NCBI RefSeq assembly: GCF_000002985.6
Contig: NC_003284.9
Span: 682,001 to 746,000, forward strand
Direction: 5' to 3'
DNA from: Caenorhabditis elegans
Taxonomy: Eukaryota; Nematoda; Chromadorea; Rhabditida; Rhabditidae
DNA length: 64,000 nucleotides
Below are positions 1 to 11,025 of the stretch, in pieces. Every line of letters starts with the position of its first letter. The stretch's first letter is position 1. The notes beneath the pieces are model-generated. The model did no database searches and was not told the origin of the DNA. It saw only the letters and a program-made list of their open reading frames with translations. The position numbers and the translations under genes are program-made.

Positions 1-780
1 AAAAGAAGTGCAATATCAGCGCGCGTTTCTCGTTGTTGCAATATAAACCTGAAATTTTAAAATAATCGGATCCAGTTTTTTCTTGTGTTTTTTAAACTTA
101 CTTGAAGAGAATTCCGAATGAAACTAGAGTGACGCCATAGTAGCGAACAATGACTAGGGCTTCCGGCGGAATTTGTTCAATTCCGTGATCCAGGTATATG
201 CCAAGACGGGGTAGGACTAGGCACTGAAATATTAAAAAACTTTTAAAACAAAGTCAATCCACTTTTTCAAAGCATGTCCGCGCAACATTTTTTTGTTACA
301 CGTGTGCCAAGTTTGGGACCAAACGGGGGGGGGGGGGGGGGGTGGGTAGACCAAAAAAGTCAACCCAAGTAGATAGAATAATGTCAACTCACAATTGTAC
401 CAATCAGGAGAAAATACAGCGAGTTCAAGGTGTTCCATACAAACATTCCTCGTGGCAGACGAACATACAGTGACTCGTTTATACCCAGTAGTTGGGAAAT
501 CTGAAATTAGATACTTTTTGAGATTCCGAAACCAAATCAGTTAAGAAAAACAACTTACTTTTGATTTGTAGACTTCTCCATTGTCACCAGCCAATTCTCC
601 GACACCAAGCAGCTTCCTTGTCTTGAGACGACTTTGTAGATCGCTTGCAGACTGCTTTCTACTGACAATAGTATCATCAGTCGGTGTTCCAACTTTCAAT
701 TTTTCATCTCTCATATTTTCAAGCAACTGCTCGTCCAAAACGTCGTAGAACTTCTCAGCTACCAAACTAATCTCATTCAT
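1..780 (-). CDS. TP53I11 (p53-inducible protein 11) homologue, 3' end outside window
   Basis: Exons on the minus strand are 780-559, 500-393, 223-102 and 48 to the window edge. All join in phase with GT-AG introns, giving about 166 residues so far. The cytosolic N-terminus carries the block SASDLQSRLKTRKLLGVGE, then GEVYKSK and ISQLLGINE across the first intron. From memory this closely matches the conserved segment of vertebrate TP53I11, a small multi-pass membrane protein of about 190 residues. Hydrophobic stretches follow in exons 2 and 3 (around residues 93-110 and 135-155), consistent with membrane segments. The N-terminus before the conserved block is roughly 25 residues longer than in vertebrates and is acidic. 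The biochemical role of the family is poorly defined. The start is the ATG at 780; an upstream exon may give another (4617-4696). The C-terminal membrane segments lie beyond base 1. Confidence 0.8.
325..342 (+). repeat. Poly-G tract (18 G)
   Basis: An uninterrupted run of 18 G on the plus strand lies in the intron between exons 2 and 3 of the TP53I11 homologue. It is one of five G/C tracts of 11 or more in the window. Confidence 0.95.
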
Positions 781-2517
781 CGCGCTGTCCCCTAGGTTGA
801 TGAAAAAATGATGATACTTGTGGGAAAAAAAAGAGAATAGAGGGAGGACTTAATAATCTCGTGGAGGAGTTTGGCAATGAGAATCGCGACAAAAAAAGGC
901 ATGTGAGATTTTGAAGGATTTAGGCTAGATGGGCAAGGAGGAAAAAATTGATAGAACAACAATATCAAAATTGTATTTGCAAGAAGTAGACCGAATGTAA
1001 AATGAATGTAACAACTACTGCAACAAATGTATGAAACTCATATCTATTTTACAAATGATTTTTTTTCCAACTTATGCAACAAAAAAAAATAGAAAGGGCT
1101 GCATTTATTTTGAGTTCCCGCGCCACCGGAGAGTGACCTAGAACATTTCTTCAAAAAAAAAGGTTTATTAGAAACGTTAAGTTATCAATTTTTAGGTCAA
1201 TTTTTAAGTTTCAGTAAGTTTCTTTATGCTTTCCAAGTTTTTTTACAGAAAAAAGGTCTGAAATTTAGACAAGCTATATGTTTGAAATCGATGATTTAAT
1301 AAAAGTTTGAGAAAAATCAGTTGTAAAATAAGGTCCCTTATTCTCGGGGGAATTCAAAAAACAAGTTAGCCCTTTAAATATTTTATTTTTTTGTAAAATT
1401 GGAGCTTTAACAACTTTAAAAAATTTATAACAGTGTTCTAAATTTCTTTACAGCTGTATTCAAAATCTTGAGAAAACTTACAGACTTACAGATCATATGT
1501 AAAACGAATCAGTTTAAAAAAAAGAATAACAAATTATTGGCAAATGAAAATAAAAGTATAATAAAACTCGACACTCATTTTCTTGCAAAAATGTATGGCG
1601 AAATATATAATCAATATTGACTACAATCTGACGAGCAAGAATTGAGCTGGCGAAAAATTCTCAATTAGCATAAGAAGCTCTTTTGAGTCTTTGGAATTAT
1701 GAATTATAAATGGCGAAAAATAAAAGGAGGGGATATAGAATCAGCTTCGTTTTCGAAAAAAAATGCAAAAAAAGAATGGCATATACATAACTAGAAATAA
1801 AAACACACATAAGTCTTGATGATTGCCTAGAATTATTTTTTGGTTTCTCAACAAAAAAATACATAGAAATGTTTTAATCTAAAAAAACATTCACGTCACT
1901 TTAGATTTTATTTTAATATTTGAGAATTTTAGATTGCAATAAATGTTTCTTTACGTCTGACATGAAATAAGGTATAGTTTTGAAGTTGTAAACGGAATCG
2001 ACAGATGTATTTACAGCACACGCAATATTCTATGAATTTTTGGAAAATACTAAAGTGGGGGTTTTGCTCTATATAATGAGACAAAACTGTAACAATTGAA
2101 AAACACTGTTTAAAATTTGTTTAAAGTTAATCTAAATTTATTATAACTAGTCCATCTTTGCAAAAAAATGTGGCCAAATCAAGAAAAAAATTAATGACCT
2201 CTATATTAATGATGTTACAATTTTTTAAATGATGTTTCGTTTTAGAGCAAATCTAAAATTAATGATGTTTCGATTTTAATAAAATTAGGAAAACGTTGAA
2301 GTTTTGGTTTAAAAAAAATTTAATCCTTTTAAGTATAAAGTTTTATTCTGGGAGCTCAGACACCCTTGTTTAAAAATTTTTCATCAAAATTTATTTTTCA
2401 TCATTTAGACATCAATCAGTAGCCCTAATTATTTAAAAGTACAGAGAATGTACTTTATACAAAAAGTTATTAATAAAAATATTGAACTTATATAAGTTGT
2501 TTCATACTGCTGCCTTA

Positions 2518-2672
2518 GTGGAATTATTCAAGTAGTGTCGGAAAACTAAAAAGTGTTGAAAAATGTTGTCACAACTGTTTTGAAATATATAAAATCATGT
2601 ATTTTAATACATATGTGACGTCATAAATGTATTTAAATATTTTTTATCAATTACTTAAATAACCCCATAAAT
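2518..2672. repeat. Palindromic MITE-like element, family A copy 1
   Basis: The left end reads GAATTATTCAAGTAGTGTCG. The right end is its near inverse, TTACTTAAATAACCCCATAA. A central TGACGTCA-like block is shared with a second copy 1.1 kb downstream. There is no coding capacity. Confidence 0.7.
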
Positions 2673-3630
2673 TCAAATAATATTTAACATGGGAAATATA
2701 AACTTTGTCTTTTGGAAATGTTTTTTACTAATTCAGTTTAACAGATCAGAAATCAATAAAATATTTTGGTGGTTTTGAGAAAAATGCAAAAGAAATAACA
2801 TCTTTAGAAAAAAAAACTACATGATGAAAAAAGAACACAAATTCATTTGCCAAATCTTGGAATGATGTTTAAATGCCGGTTCTATATGTTGAAATAAGTT
2901 GGCATTTCTTTAGGCCACTTTGAACATGTTATTAAAGTGTTATGTAAAAAGTTTCTGCCAGTTTTGAACGCTAAAAATATTAAGGTACAGTACTAATTTC
3001 GATACATTTTCAAATCAAATACGTGCTTACTGCAAAGCTAGAGCAACACCTCAGGAAAATAATGTGCTCCACATTTACGACGCAGTGTTGTCAGGAAAAT
3101 GAAGTGAGGAAAAGTGCGATTTGCACACAGCTCCTTCTCCTCCTTCTTCTTCTACTTTTTCACAAGAATACTCCATTTGACTCGTCGTTCTCTTCATCTT
3201 CTATTCCATTCAAATGCATTATATTGAGAAAAGAAAAAGAAACCGGACATGCAATTACGGCACGAAGAAATAGAGCTGTTCCTACCAAAGTGAGGCAAAT
3301 GCTCTTTCTTTCCGTAGGGTTTCTGAGTCGCTGAGATGCTTCTTATGTTGCTGCTCCTGCTCACAGGAAAAGACACCGGAAATGGGTAGGAATCAAGAAG
3401 TGCGCCTTTTGAGATAAAGTGTGGGGATGCAAAGATGAAAATAAAATGTGAAGATAAGGAAAATGAAAGATATAACACAGAGTTTTGTCTGAGCCATTTT
3501 TAGGTCACATGAAATTGAATAACACATTTAAAATTCACCTGCTTTTTCTGTTTTTCTGTTACCCAACTCCAAAGTACAATTTTCTGTTTTGAAAGTAAAA
3601 ATTGCTATGTTCAATTGAGAATTTTTTGAA

Positions 3631-3779
3631 TTTATGGGGTTATTCAAGTAATGTTGCAAAATGTATCTAAACACGTATATGACGTCACAACAGTATAAAA
3701 CACATATATTTTAATACAGTTGTGAAGTAATTTTTCTACACTTTTTTATTTTCTGACACTACTTAAATAACCCATTAAA
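3631..3779. repeat. Palindromic MITE-like element, family A copy 2
   Basis: The left end TTTATGGGGTTATTCAAGTA and the right end TACTTAAATAACCCATTAAA form an inverted pair. The interior again has ATGACGTCAC and the phrase tattttaatac found in copy 1. Two related copies this close suggest either local insertion preference or duplication. Confidence 0.7.
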
Positions 3780-3785
3780 GCCGGT

Positions 3786-3999
3786 ATTTGTGTATTTTTA
3801 TACCCCCGCCATTTTAAAAATTAATCAAATTTCCATTTATTTATTTGTTTAAATTAAACGTGATACCAATTTTTTTTGTTAGGCTTAGGAATGGTGTTTT
3901 TCTTAGCCTAAAAATACAAAACTATTTCACACGTTTTCATTTTATAAGGTAAAAAATTAATTTTTAATATGGCGGGGGGTATAATACACAAGTCCCTTA
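3786..3999. repeat. Palindromic MITE-like element, family B copy 1
   Basis: Inverted ends read tgtgtatttttatacccccg on the left and ggggggtataatacacaagt on the right. The interior has phrases such as aacgtgatacc, ggcttaggaatgg and acacgttttca. They recur in two more elements at 37281-37472 and 47766-47963. Confidence 0.7.
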
Positions 4000-4616
4000 G
4001 AACCATTCCAAAGTAAATTAAAATGTAGTGAAGATAAAGAAAAAAGTGGTTTTTAATCAAGGAAATCTTCCTTAAAATTGATTTTCTAAATTTTATTCGA
4101 CCATAATAAACGTTCAAAAAAAATCAAAAAAAATCTCAGCAGTCGACCATAAAAATGTTATAGAGCAAACTACAATTGATGAAAAGTAAGTTTAATTTCG
4201 AAAATAATCTACATCTTAGTATAGTTTAAAAAAAAAACATATTTCTACTAGCTTGTATTCTACAAAATGTGATTTTCGCAGCGCTCGACAATACTTCACT
4301 GACTTCTTACATAGTTTTTATTGTTCAGATATTATTGTGCCTACAACCAAAATTTATAAAAACATGTTATGGCCGCACATGGCTTCAAAATTATTATACG
4401 GTTGATTTGCATTGCGAGACATCCTAGATTTCTAAGAAGGTAATGTTTTAAAATTATTATTAAGTTGGGGGTTGTACAAACCTAATAGTGTTTTATTTGA
4501 GAGTTTTTGAATAGTTTATATTTTTGGTAGTTTCCCAATAGTATCATCATTTCCCCAACAACATTTGTAAGTCAGAAAAATAGCGCAAGCATAAACTGTT
4601 GAAATCAATATCAAAC

Positions 4617-4696
4617 CTGTCTTCGGTGAGCCGATGCTTGTGTCTCAATGGAGTTGAAGATGAATTGATAGTAGTAGTTGTGGGGGTGTCAGTCAT
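4617..4696 (-). CDS. Possible alternative first coding exon of the TP53I11 homologue
   Basis: On the minus strand the acceptor-like ttttcgtttcag is followed directly by an ATG. It opens 26 codons rich in Thr and Ser (MTDTPTTTTINSSS, then RHKHRLTED) and ends at the donor ACAG|GTTTGA in phase 2. A weak acceptor (ggacag) at 785-786 would take this exon into the 780 ATG exon in frame, through a Ser-Ala junction. The ATG just after a cag suggests SL1 trans-splicing. The exon itself looks coding. Its assignment to the downstream gene is inferred from strand, order and phase only, across an intron of about 3.8 kb. Confidence 0.45.
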
Positions 4697-7600
4697 CTGA
4701 AACGAAAAGTGAATACAATTCTTGTTATGTCGCTCTGAGAAATAGAGAGAAAGTAAGTGTGTATGAACAACGAAAAAGTGAGGGACATCCGCCAGACACT
4801 AATTGTTTTCAGCATTTTTTGGTGGTGAAGAAGAACATAAAAATGTCTTGCGGAAAATGCGGCTCCAAAAAGGAAAAAAAATGAAATTGCACGGGAAACG
4901 TAGAACGGATTTGTGAGGGGAAAACACAGAAAATCGAAATAAAACCGATATGTTTATGAGACGGAAAAAAAGAAAATGAAAACATAACATTGAATTGAAT
5001 GCAGACTCCACGTTATTTATTTTTTCATCTTCTTTTTTTATTTTTCATCATAACTAATAAGTGGAAAGATATCTGAGGGGGGCTTAGTTTTAATGAATAG
5101 GGCATTGGAAAGATCAGAATTTATGAACAATGGTAATTTTTACGAAAATTGATTATCTTGGTTTTTTTCATTATGCGAAGAAAAAAAAGAATTTATATGT
5201 CTTCCGTTGTTTAATCAGTGCAACCCACATTGAATTGAAATTTGGTCAGTGCGACTTCAAAAGTCTACCAGTGTTTTGGTCAGAAAAACGAAATTGTGCG
5301 AAATAATAAAAAAAGACCGAGAATTTTGATAGTTATGGTCAGAGCAGCAAATATTTTTCTAGGAACATTTTGGGCAAAACTTCTAGGTTCTTAAGCAGTG
5401 CTGCATAAAATAGTATTGAATTGATTTTTATTTTAAGAATTTTGTTACAAAAATGTTCCTCAATATTATTAAAACAGTTCATTATACTCCAGTGTCTAGA
5501 CAAGTTACTGTGGAACACACATCCTTCTACCCTGAACATTTAGCAACAAAAACACAAAACCTCAACTGAACCCCTTTTAAAATAATTGAAATTTTTTTTT
5601 GCTGAAACCTTTGAGAATAATTTGCGAGTACGAATAATGATAAATGACGACGCTGAGGACATCTGTGAGAGAAAGAGAGCAGTCGGAAATTCAATTCTAT
5701 ATTCTCTCCCTCTTCTCGAAAATGCTCGAAATTTAATGCCAGGACGTCGTCAACTAAGATTCGATGGCGTGAAAGCGAATTGAGATGTGGAGAACAAAAA
5801 TGTCTGATGCGAAATCCTTTTGTTCCTAACAAGAATTTCAACAGAGAAAAAACCTCGAACTTTTTTGAGAAGGGAAAAAAAGGAAGAAACCAAGCAGGCC
5901 AGCCCCATAAGCCAACACTGAATTCGATTGAAAATGGGCTTCTCAATGTTTCGACACTTTTCTTGAAGTTGTAGTTCAATTTCAAAGTTTGAGAAAAGAA
6001 AAAGAAATAGAGAATAAAGAAGAAAAACATGTTTCTTGGTCTTGGGCAACAAGTATTTCAGTTTTTCTGCCAATTTATTTTTGACTACTCTTATTCTATG
6101 TTAATTAGAAAATTTTTAACAATACACGCACTGACCAATCAGTTAAAATTTTACTTAAAATTTAGAAAATTCAAAATTAAGGAAAATTAAAAAATTCAAC
6201 TGATGAGTAAAACGTTTAAGAAAAATGATTTTTTGATTACGCAAAAAAAAAATGAAACGCCTGTTTTTTTTGGTTCTCTTGTTAAATTCGTTTTTTTTTT
6301 AAATTTTTCTTGGTTATCTGATTTAAAACGTTTTTTTGTCAAACTTTTGATATTATTCAATTAAAAAAACTCAATAACTTTCAACAAAAATTGCTGAAAC
6401 TCTACCATATGTTCAAAATTTAATAACTTAGGGTTGGGTATCTACGTGTACCTAACCCTCAACGTGGATATGAAGATAGTGTAACGTGAACTCATTATCT
6501 ACGTATACTGACATTCTATGTATTCCTTAGTTTAGAAATGTAATAAACTACACGTCTTCGCCTTCTCGAACATAACACTCAGCATGTTCATTTTTTAAAT
6601 TTTATGAAACATTTGACAAGCATTGTTTTGAATCACTCAACAGAGGAAAAAATATACTTGAACATAGTATAACTATATTTTTAAACTATTTCAAGTTATA
6701 TATGTATTGAAATCTTGCAAAATTATACAAAACATTTTCCAATGCTTCAAACTTCTGAAGAAAAAGAAGTATTCTGTTAATTAGCAATTTGATGGCTGGT
6801 CACAAGGAAATAAAAGAAAGAAGCAATTAGGTAAAGTTTGAACTTTTCCTGACAGAAGCATTGCCGTCGACCACTAATTGTATTTATTCTAGTAACCGTT
6901 GTAGTTTTCAAATATCTACGAATGGATTCAGAATTTATGAAATTAAAAACCAAGTCAACTAAAAATCATTCAATAATTCAGGTAAAACAACAGCAGTTTA
7001 TATTGAAAATCGTGTAAAGAAAAATAAAAAGAAGATATTTCGGCAAATCTCGTGAGCCGTGTTGTTGATTTACAAAGTCGTCATGTTAGATCAAAGATCG
7101 AATGATTTGATAAAAATAATTTGAAAGTTTATAACAAAAAAACTAATATGATTGTTAAATATAAATTTTGCAACCTCCGATCAAGAATGCAAATAATCAT
7201 TTTAATATTTTAAAATTCTGTAAAAATTTAGGACAAACTCTAAAATTTGAATTTGAAAAGAATAGGAACGTATCAATAGAATAATCAAAACTTGATATAG
7301 AATAAAACAATAATTTCTCCAGTGTGTCATTAACCCATTTTTTATATACTACCAAATAACTATAGAGATTAGTTGAGTCATTAGATAATACTTTCAGATA
7401 AGAAATTTTGTTCTTCTTTTTAATAGGCTGTTGGGAAAGTGTTGTTCTTTTGTTTTGGTTCAAAATACACTTTCAAAACTTTTAAAACAAAACTTTTAAA
7501 AGCTGCAATGGTTTTTATTTTTATTTTTAGCATTGTGCTATGACGGTATGGCGTTTTGCCAAAATCATGTACTAGATTTAAGTATATTCCACACATACAA

Positions 7601-10600
7601 TGTCCCTGATTCATTCCAGCAATACTCCATTGATTGGTCAATTTTATTTGAAAACGGTTTGTGGTTAATTAACATATTCATTGTTATTCAAGTACTTTTT
7701 TGATTATGAATGTTTATTGATAGTCAATTGGTCTCTTTAACTTATAGGAAAATAACCGATAGTTATATCTATGATGATAAGATAACAATACTGTGGAGTT
7801 ACATAATGACATTTGTTTTTTGGAGAAAGAAAAAAAATCAAATAAATAAAACCATTTGAAGAAGAATCACCTATAAAAATTCGCTAAAAGGTTGAAATTC
7901 TTTACAAAATCCGAGGTATGTATAGTGACAGAAACTTGTAATAACTTTTAAATTGATTGAGACGGACCAATACTCTAGATAATTCACAAAGAATTTGAAA
8001 GCCTATCAATTGAATTAAGTTATTGGTTTTTTAAAGGTTTTACGGCGGCATATGTTATTCTAGCAAATTTTATTTATGTAATACAAAACAAGTATAACAT
8101 TCAAAGCTGCGCAGCTAAAGTGCCAGCTGTCTTACAGTTTTAGTTTTATTTTTAACAAACTATATTTTAAAATTCATAAATTCCACGTTTTGTAAATACA
8201 TACCACTATTTTATAACTAAATTAATTTTTCGTAAATCAATACATATTTATTAAATTGGATCCTTCTGGTTGTATAATTCAAAAGTTCAACTTATTAAAA
8301 TTCTGTGGGCAGTTGCCAGAAGTCAAAAAAAATATTTGGAAAAAAGAAAATCCCTTCTGCAAACTTATGCTTCATTTCTCACTTCCACGAGTTCGAGAAT
8401 TCCCATTTATACGAAATGGTCGTTCAGCCCGTTTAGCCTTTGCTTTTGAGAGTTTTATCGCAAATTAACTGTGTTGAAAAATGGCAAAATCAAAAAAAAT
8501 TTGAAAAAAATAAGTAAATAAATAGAAATCAGCGCAATTTTCAACAACAATATCGAAAACACACGGCGAGCCCATGTTGTATTAAAAAAGTACACAATAA
8601 TAAATAAAAAACGATAGCATTTTCCAAAAAACACAATACACACATGGAACAAAAACGATTATATTCATTTTGGTAATCTTCGGAATTTCATTGAGATTCC
8701 TACTGCCATTTTATTTTGTTTATCCTTCCCTTTTTCCTCTCTTACCTCTCTATTTCTCCCCTTTTTTACAAGAGAGGCTTTTAGTAAGAAGGAGATGGAG
8801 AAAAAAGGAGGAATTTGCGCTTGATATCCCCCTGAGAATTCTATTGGTTATAAACAATATATTTGTCGGTCGGACCCCCCTCCGCCAAAGTTATGCGAAG
8901 AGCATGTGTTTGCACTTGCTTTGAGTGAGTTGTATATATAAATGTTGTTGAGCTTAATAATTGATCATCAAGATTCGTTAAAAAGGGATGATTTTTTTCA
9001 ATTTGCAAAAGCTTATTTTCAGAACTAGTTTGTTGTGAGAAAAACAACTACTAGTGCCGTTTCCGAATAACAAACTTATCAAATAAACTGCAAAACCCAA
9101 ATTTTTATAGGAGGAAATAACATATCATTTATAAGTTATTACAAAAATGAGTCATCGAAGATTTAGTTTTTGCTGAACTAATATAAATTATTAGCATAAT
9201 ATAAATCGGAAAATCGTTTTAGAAATATATCGAAGAATCCACAAAATACAAATATCCTCACATAAACTTCATTTGAAAGCTAAAAAACATGATCGGGCAG
9301 AAGCCTGAAAAAAGTTGTTCTGAGTTCGAGTACTTGGGGAGATCGAAAATTTTTGGAACTATGGTCAAATGAATGATTATTACAAATAACATAAGTTTCC
9401 TAAAATTCTTCAAAAAAAACGATACGCTACAAAGTAGTTATGAATTTTGACTCATGACTTTTTGGCACCCCTAATGTATTGGAGGTTTTACAAAAATCAT
9501 TTCGACAAAACGTAGAAAACATGGCAACCTCCTGCAACTTAATAAAAAATGTTATAAAGCCGCAACTGCCTAGTCTAGTCTAGTCTAGAAACCAAAGCAG
9601 TTGTAGGCTCAACTTTTGCTGAGATCCTGTAAAATTTGTCTGAAAAACTGCAGGAATATGTTAATGTGCAATAAATGTTTAACGGATGGTGAGAAGTTGC
9701 AACATTATAACAATCATGAACAACAGTAAGTGGAAGTTTATCCCCCTAACGTTTTTGTTGTGCTATTCAAAAATTAATTTTTAAATTCGTAAAAAAAAAA
9801 GAAAAATGCAATTTTTCATCCAATACCAAAATAAAAACATTCGAACTCTCAAACTATTTGAAGCTTTCAGCTTGTTCTCAATAAAATTTTTCGAACCAAT
9901 TTTTTTAAATCACTGTCATATTCAACATTCTCAAGACTGGAATTTTATTAAATGATAAAATTTCCAAGAGTTTTCTGACAACTAAATATTTTGGCATTTG
10001 TTTTTGAAAATTACATAGATTAAAACAAGAGTCATCAAATTGTGAAGAATATTGTTTTTGTCAACTTTTTAAAACCTTTTTTGTTTAGATAATAACCAAA
10101 ACAATTAATTCTGTGCATTGGATTATTTGAAATAAAATTCAAATCTTGTTTTTACAAAACAGGTATTCACGATTTTATTTGGAACAACCACAAAAAACAT
10201 TCTCAACACTTATATTATGAGATAACTTTGGAAATTCTTGTCAACAATGCATTTATTGCTTCCAAATTTGACAAAATATATCCCGCTCGCACTTCAATAT
10301 ATCAAAACTGTTCAACTATATACATTAGTTGACATATATGTATTACATTTTGCCAGTGCCTCAAGACTGTTGTGAGTACTTCAAACTTCGTCATTTGTAA
10401 ATAAGCAATTTTGAAATGCAAATTAAAAAATTAAAACTTATATTTCACGCATGCAACAATTAAAACAAATAAAATAAGTAGAGCACAAATGGTTAACAAA
10501 CTTAAATAATTTGCCATTTTATCGAATAACTGCCGATTTCAGGAAAAATAAACAATTTCGATATTTGAAACTCAGGAAAAATTAAAAATACAAGGAAAAT

Positions 10601-10799
10601 TTTTACGTATTTTATACGTTACTTTTTCAATTCAAAATACTCATAACCTTTTTGTGAAAATTACGGCATTTCCTACCCAAAGTTGACATTCTAATCCCCC
10701 TCAATCCTTTGATTATACTCTTCAAAATAGTCTGTTTATTTCAACGCATTCAAATTTTTTTTACAACGAACAAACATCAACTGCATCCCATTTGATTAC
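4697..10799. other. Intergenic region upstream of ncam-1
   Basis: About 6 kb of AT-rich sequence with no exon I can support. It contains scattered copies of the GGTCAGTGC motif (5212-5290; inverted at 6125-6142) and a short CTAGT tandem at about 9570-9588. A moderately GC-rich, pyrimidine-rich block at about 5640-5800 could be regulatory. Part of it must hold the ncam-1 promoter. Confidence 0.5.
5212..5290 (+). repeat. GGTCAGTGC motif cluster
   Basis: Three loose copies (aatcagtgcaac, ggtcagtgcgac, then ttggtcag) lie in the plus orientation in intergenic DNA. They belong to the dispersed motif family described in the findings. Confidence 0.6.
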
Positions 10800-11025
10800 G
10801 TAGATTATGATAATGATAATAAGTGCAACTGTTCAGGATACCTACAATAGGGTGGGGTTTCATATCTACGTGTGTCTGTGTGTTTGCAGAAATAGTGTTC
10901 TCGGGTGGGAGGTCGCGCGCGAAAATTGGGGCGTGGCTTGCAGGCCAGGCACAAGGGGTGTAGTGGTAAGGAGGGGGGTGCATTCAGTTCGAAGCAGCAA
11001 GCCAAAAGCACCGGCAAAGCACAGG
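10800..11025 (+). promoter_or_regulatory. ncam-1: ncam-1 proximal promoter and 5' UTR
   Basis: The region just before the ncam-1 start is unusually GC-rich for this window, with GCGCGCG and GGGGCGTGGC. An acceptor-like gtgtgtttgcag ends at 10889, so the 5' UTR may begin at about 10890 by cis- or trans-splicing. The UTR then runs to the ATG at 11026. The transcription start cannot be placed by eye. Confidence 0.45.

Larger units (their letters stand above)
785..4616. other. Gene-poor AT-rich stretch between the two TP53I11-like exons
   Basis: No convincing exon was seen on either strand. The stretch holds two copies of one short inverted-repeat element (2518-2672 and 3631-3779) and one copy of a second palindromic element (3786-3999). 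A less AT-rich block at about 3070-3400 could be a promoter or enhancer, but nothing specific is recognisable. It is either intron (if exon 4617-4696 joins the downstream gene) or upstream region. Confidence 0.5.

Noticed and set aside
5609..5662. Exon-like MSSASSFIIIRTRKLFSK on the minus strand, after ctctcacag
   Set aside because: Splice sites are acceptable, but its phase (0) does not fit the downstream TP53I11-like exons and it is only 18 codons. There is not enough to call it.
5527..6030. Long minus-strand frame (167 codons)
   Set aside because: Dominated by Phe/Leu/Lys runs from homopolymers, with no homology recognised. The GT/AG sites do not delimit it.
9570..9588. CTAGT tandem as a telomere-like repeat
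   Set aside because: Only about four units, and not the nematode TTAGGC telomere sequence.
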